Below, piece by piece: positions 62,713 to 64,000 of a DNA stretch of 64,000 nucleotides. The notes under the pieces were generated by a model that had not been told where the DNA came from, ran no database searches, and saw only the letters and a program-made list of their open reading frames with translations. The translations under genes were made by a program, and so were the position numbers. The DNA comes from Tachypleus tridentatus (taxonomy: Eukaryota; Arthropoda; Merostomata; Xiphosura; Limulidae), in the NCBI RefSeq assembly GCF_004210375.1, contig NC_134831.1, forward strand, positions 496,001 to 560,000, in the 5' to 3' direction. The first letter of the stretch is position 1. Each line of letters starts with the position of its first letter.

Positions 62713-63480
62713 ACTTGAATCAGGTCAGTTTGGATCGATAAACCACGAGTTTAAAAACTATTGATTAAGAAAACATGTATTTATATCTGGAAGTGATATA
62801 TTTGCAGTATTCATCGTAGATTATAACACATGTTTATTTAAAGCATATACTATTATTAATATGTTATTAAAAGATACTAGTTATGTTCTTACGTGAGATA
62901 TGAAAATATACAAATTAATTCAAATATACGTTTTAGATTTTTCAACACATACTAATTCTTTATAAAACACTTCTCACCTATAAGCTAGCCGAACCTAGAA
63001 AGATGTAATTATGATTACGGCAGATAAACATTTTAATAGCGAAAGTAAATGAATTATGATGGAAAAGACTCTATTCATTTTAAGCTTCAGTTTTATTGTG
63101 TTTTGATGTAGAATGTTAAGTATTTCTAGTCAGTTTTAAATCAAAGTGTCTTCGTGAATTTAAAAGTTACCGTTTTAGTTTTGATTTAGAGTTTACTTCT
63201 CTTTGGTCAGAAGTTATTATTAATAAGACTCCAATATATGCAGGAATTCATTTGGTCTGATGACAGATAGTTTCTAAGTTCTTCTACTCTATGTTTTTCT
63301 TGGAATGTTGAAACAAGTTCCTGCTGTGATCTTTAAAATCCCAGATGAATTAATTACTGTATTGGAAACATGCGAAGCCGGTTAGTTAAATATAATAATC
63401 TTATTACAGTTTTTGCCATGAAATTATCACACCAAATATGCATTCTTTATAATCCATTCTATCAATGTGAATATTCGAAA
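62713..63480. other. AT-rich sequence, nothing recognised
   Basis: No supported feature on either strand. Confidence 0.45.
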
Positions 63481-63485
63481 GATGA

Positions 63486-63757
63486 GGCCTGAGATAGCTT
63501 GGCGGTTAAAACGTTTGACTCGTAATCTGAGGATCGTGAGTTCGAGTTCCTGTCACAGAATATGCTCGTACTTTCAGTAGTGAGGGCGTTGTAATGTTAC
63601 AATCATTTCCTCTATTTGTTGGTAAAAGAGTAGCCCAAGGGTTTGCAGTGGGTGGTGATTACTAGCTGCCTTCCTTCTAGTCTTACACTGCTAAATTAGA
63701 GAGGGCTTGCACAGATAGTCCTCGTGTTGCTTTGCTTGAAATTCAAAACAAAACAAA
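63486..63757 (+). mobile_element. tRNA-derived SINE (family 1), full length
   Basis: The head GGCCTGAGATAGCTTGGCGG, B box GAGTTCGAGTTCCTGTCACA, middle TTTGCAGTGGGTGGTGATTA and the tail TTGCTTTGCTTGAAATTCAA followed by AAACAAAACAAAC show a complete but mutated copy (CTTG for the usual GCGCG in the tail). No clear target duplication. Confidence 0.85.
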
Positions 63758-64000
63758 CGTGTTTGAAATGTGAACTTATCAGTGTTGTTGAAACATATGA
63801 ATATTTTGTTTATGAATGGGCACATTTACGATCAGTTCGGTGACAGTATTATGTTTCATTTGGTAACTGTATTAATATAGTAATGTGACTGTTGGATAAC
63901 ATTCACGCATTGTTTAAACGATATTATGTTTTCCAGTTTAGCAAAGCATGCTGCGCGGACAATAAGAAACATGTCTGTTTTTTGAACTGTTAACGTGGTT

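Overview
The window looks like a stretch of eukaryotic, most likely arthropod, genomic DNA. It is AT-rich, has no convincing protein-coding gene on either strand, and carries several tRNA-derived SINE families plus one dead Tc3-like transposon. From memory, the commonest SINE (tail ending GCTTTGCGCGAAATTCAAA) resembles a repeat abundant in horseshoe crab genomes. That assignment is tentative and needs a database search.

The centre (about 2.73 to 55.4 kb) is a head-to-tail tandem array of a unit of about 2.60 kb. Every unit carries one minus-strand tRNA-Cys gene (anticodon GCA) with A and B boxes and a downstream T-run terminator, and one old plus-strand SINE relic about 0.55 kb away. I count 18 tRNA-Cys copies, one more cut by a 500-N assembly gap (34056-34555), and two decayed tRNA-Cys relics at the left edge. 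Spacing between successive tRNAs is 2593-2608 bp, and units differ by only scattered substitutions and many homopolymer-length changes. Variants form local blocks, as expected for unequal exchange or gene conversion. Sequence beside the gap is disordered, and about 0.77 kb is duplicated near 35.6 kb, so the true copy number is not fixed by this assembly.

The edges are older than the core. On the left, 355-1715 is a strongly diverged unit interrupted by a SINE with an 11-bp target duplication, and 2560-2728 is another decayed piece ending in a tRNA-Cys pseudogene joined abruptly to the clean array. On the right, the last unit breaks off at about 55.4 kb, jumps over the expected tRNA position, and is followed by a 5'-end-containing Tc3-like transposon relic and another decayed unit piece (56523-56810). 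The remainder (56.8-64 kb) is AT-rich sequence with scattered SINEs and a pair of related repeats in opposite orientation.

The array probably supplies many identical or near-identical tRNA-Cys genes. It may instead be a satellite that happens to carry a tRNA gene. Each unit also holds a conserved cluster of a CRE-like site, a CCAAT box, an octamer and a nuclear-receptor-like site, which could be a second regulatory element or chance.
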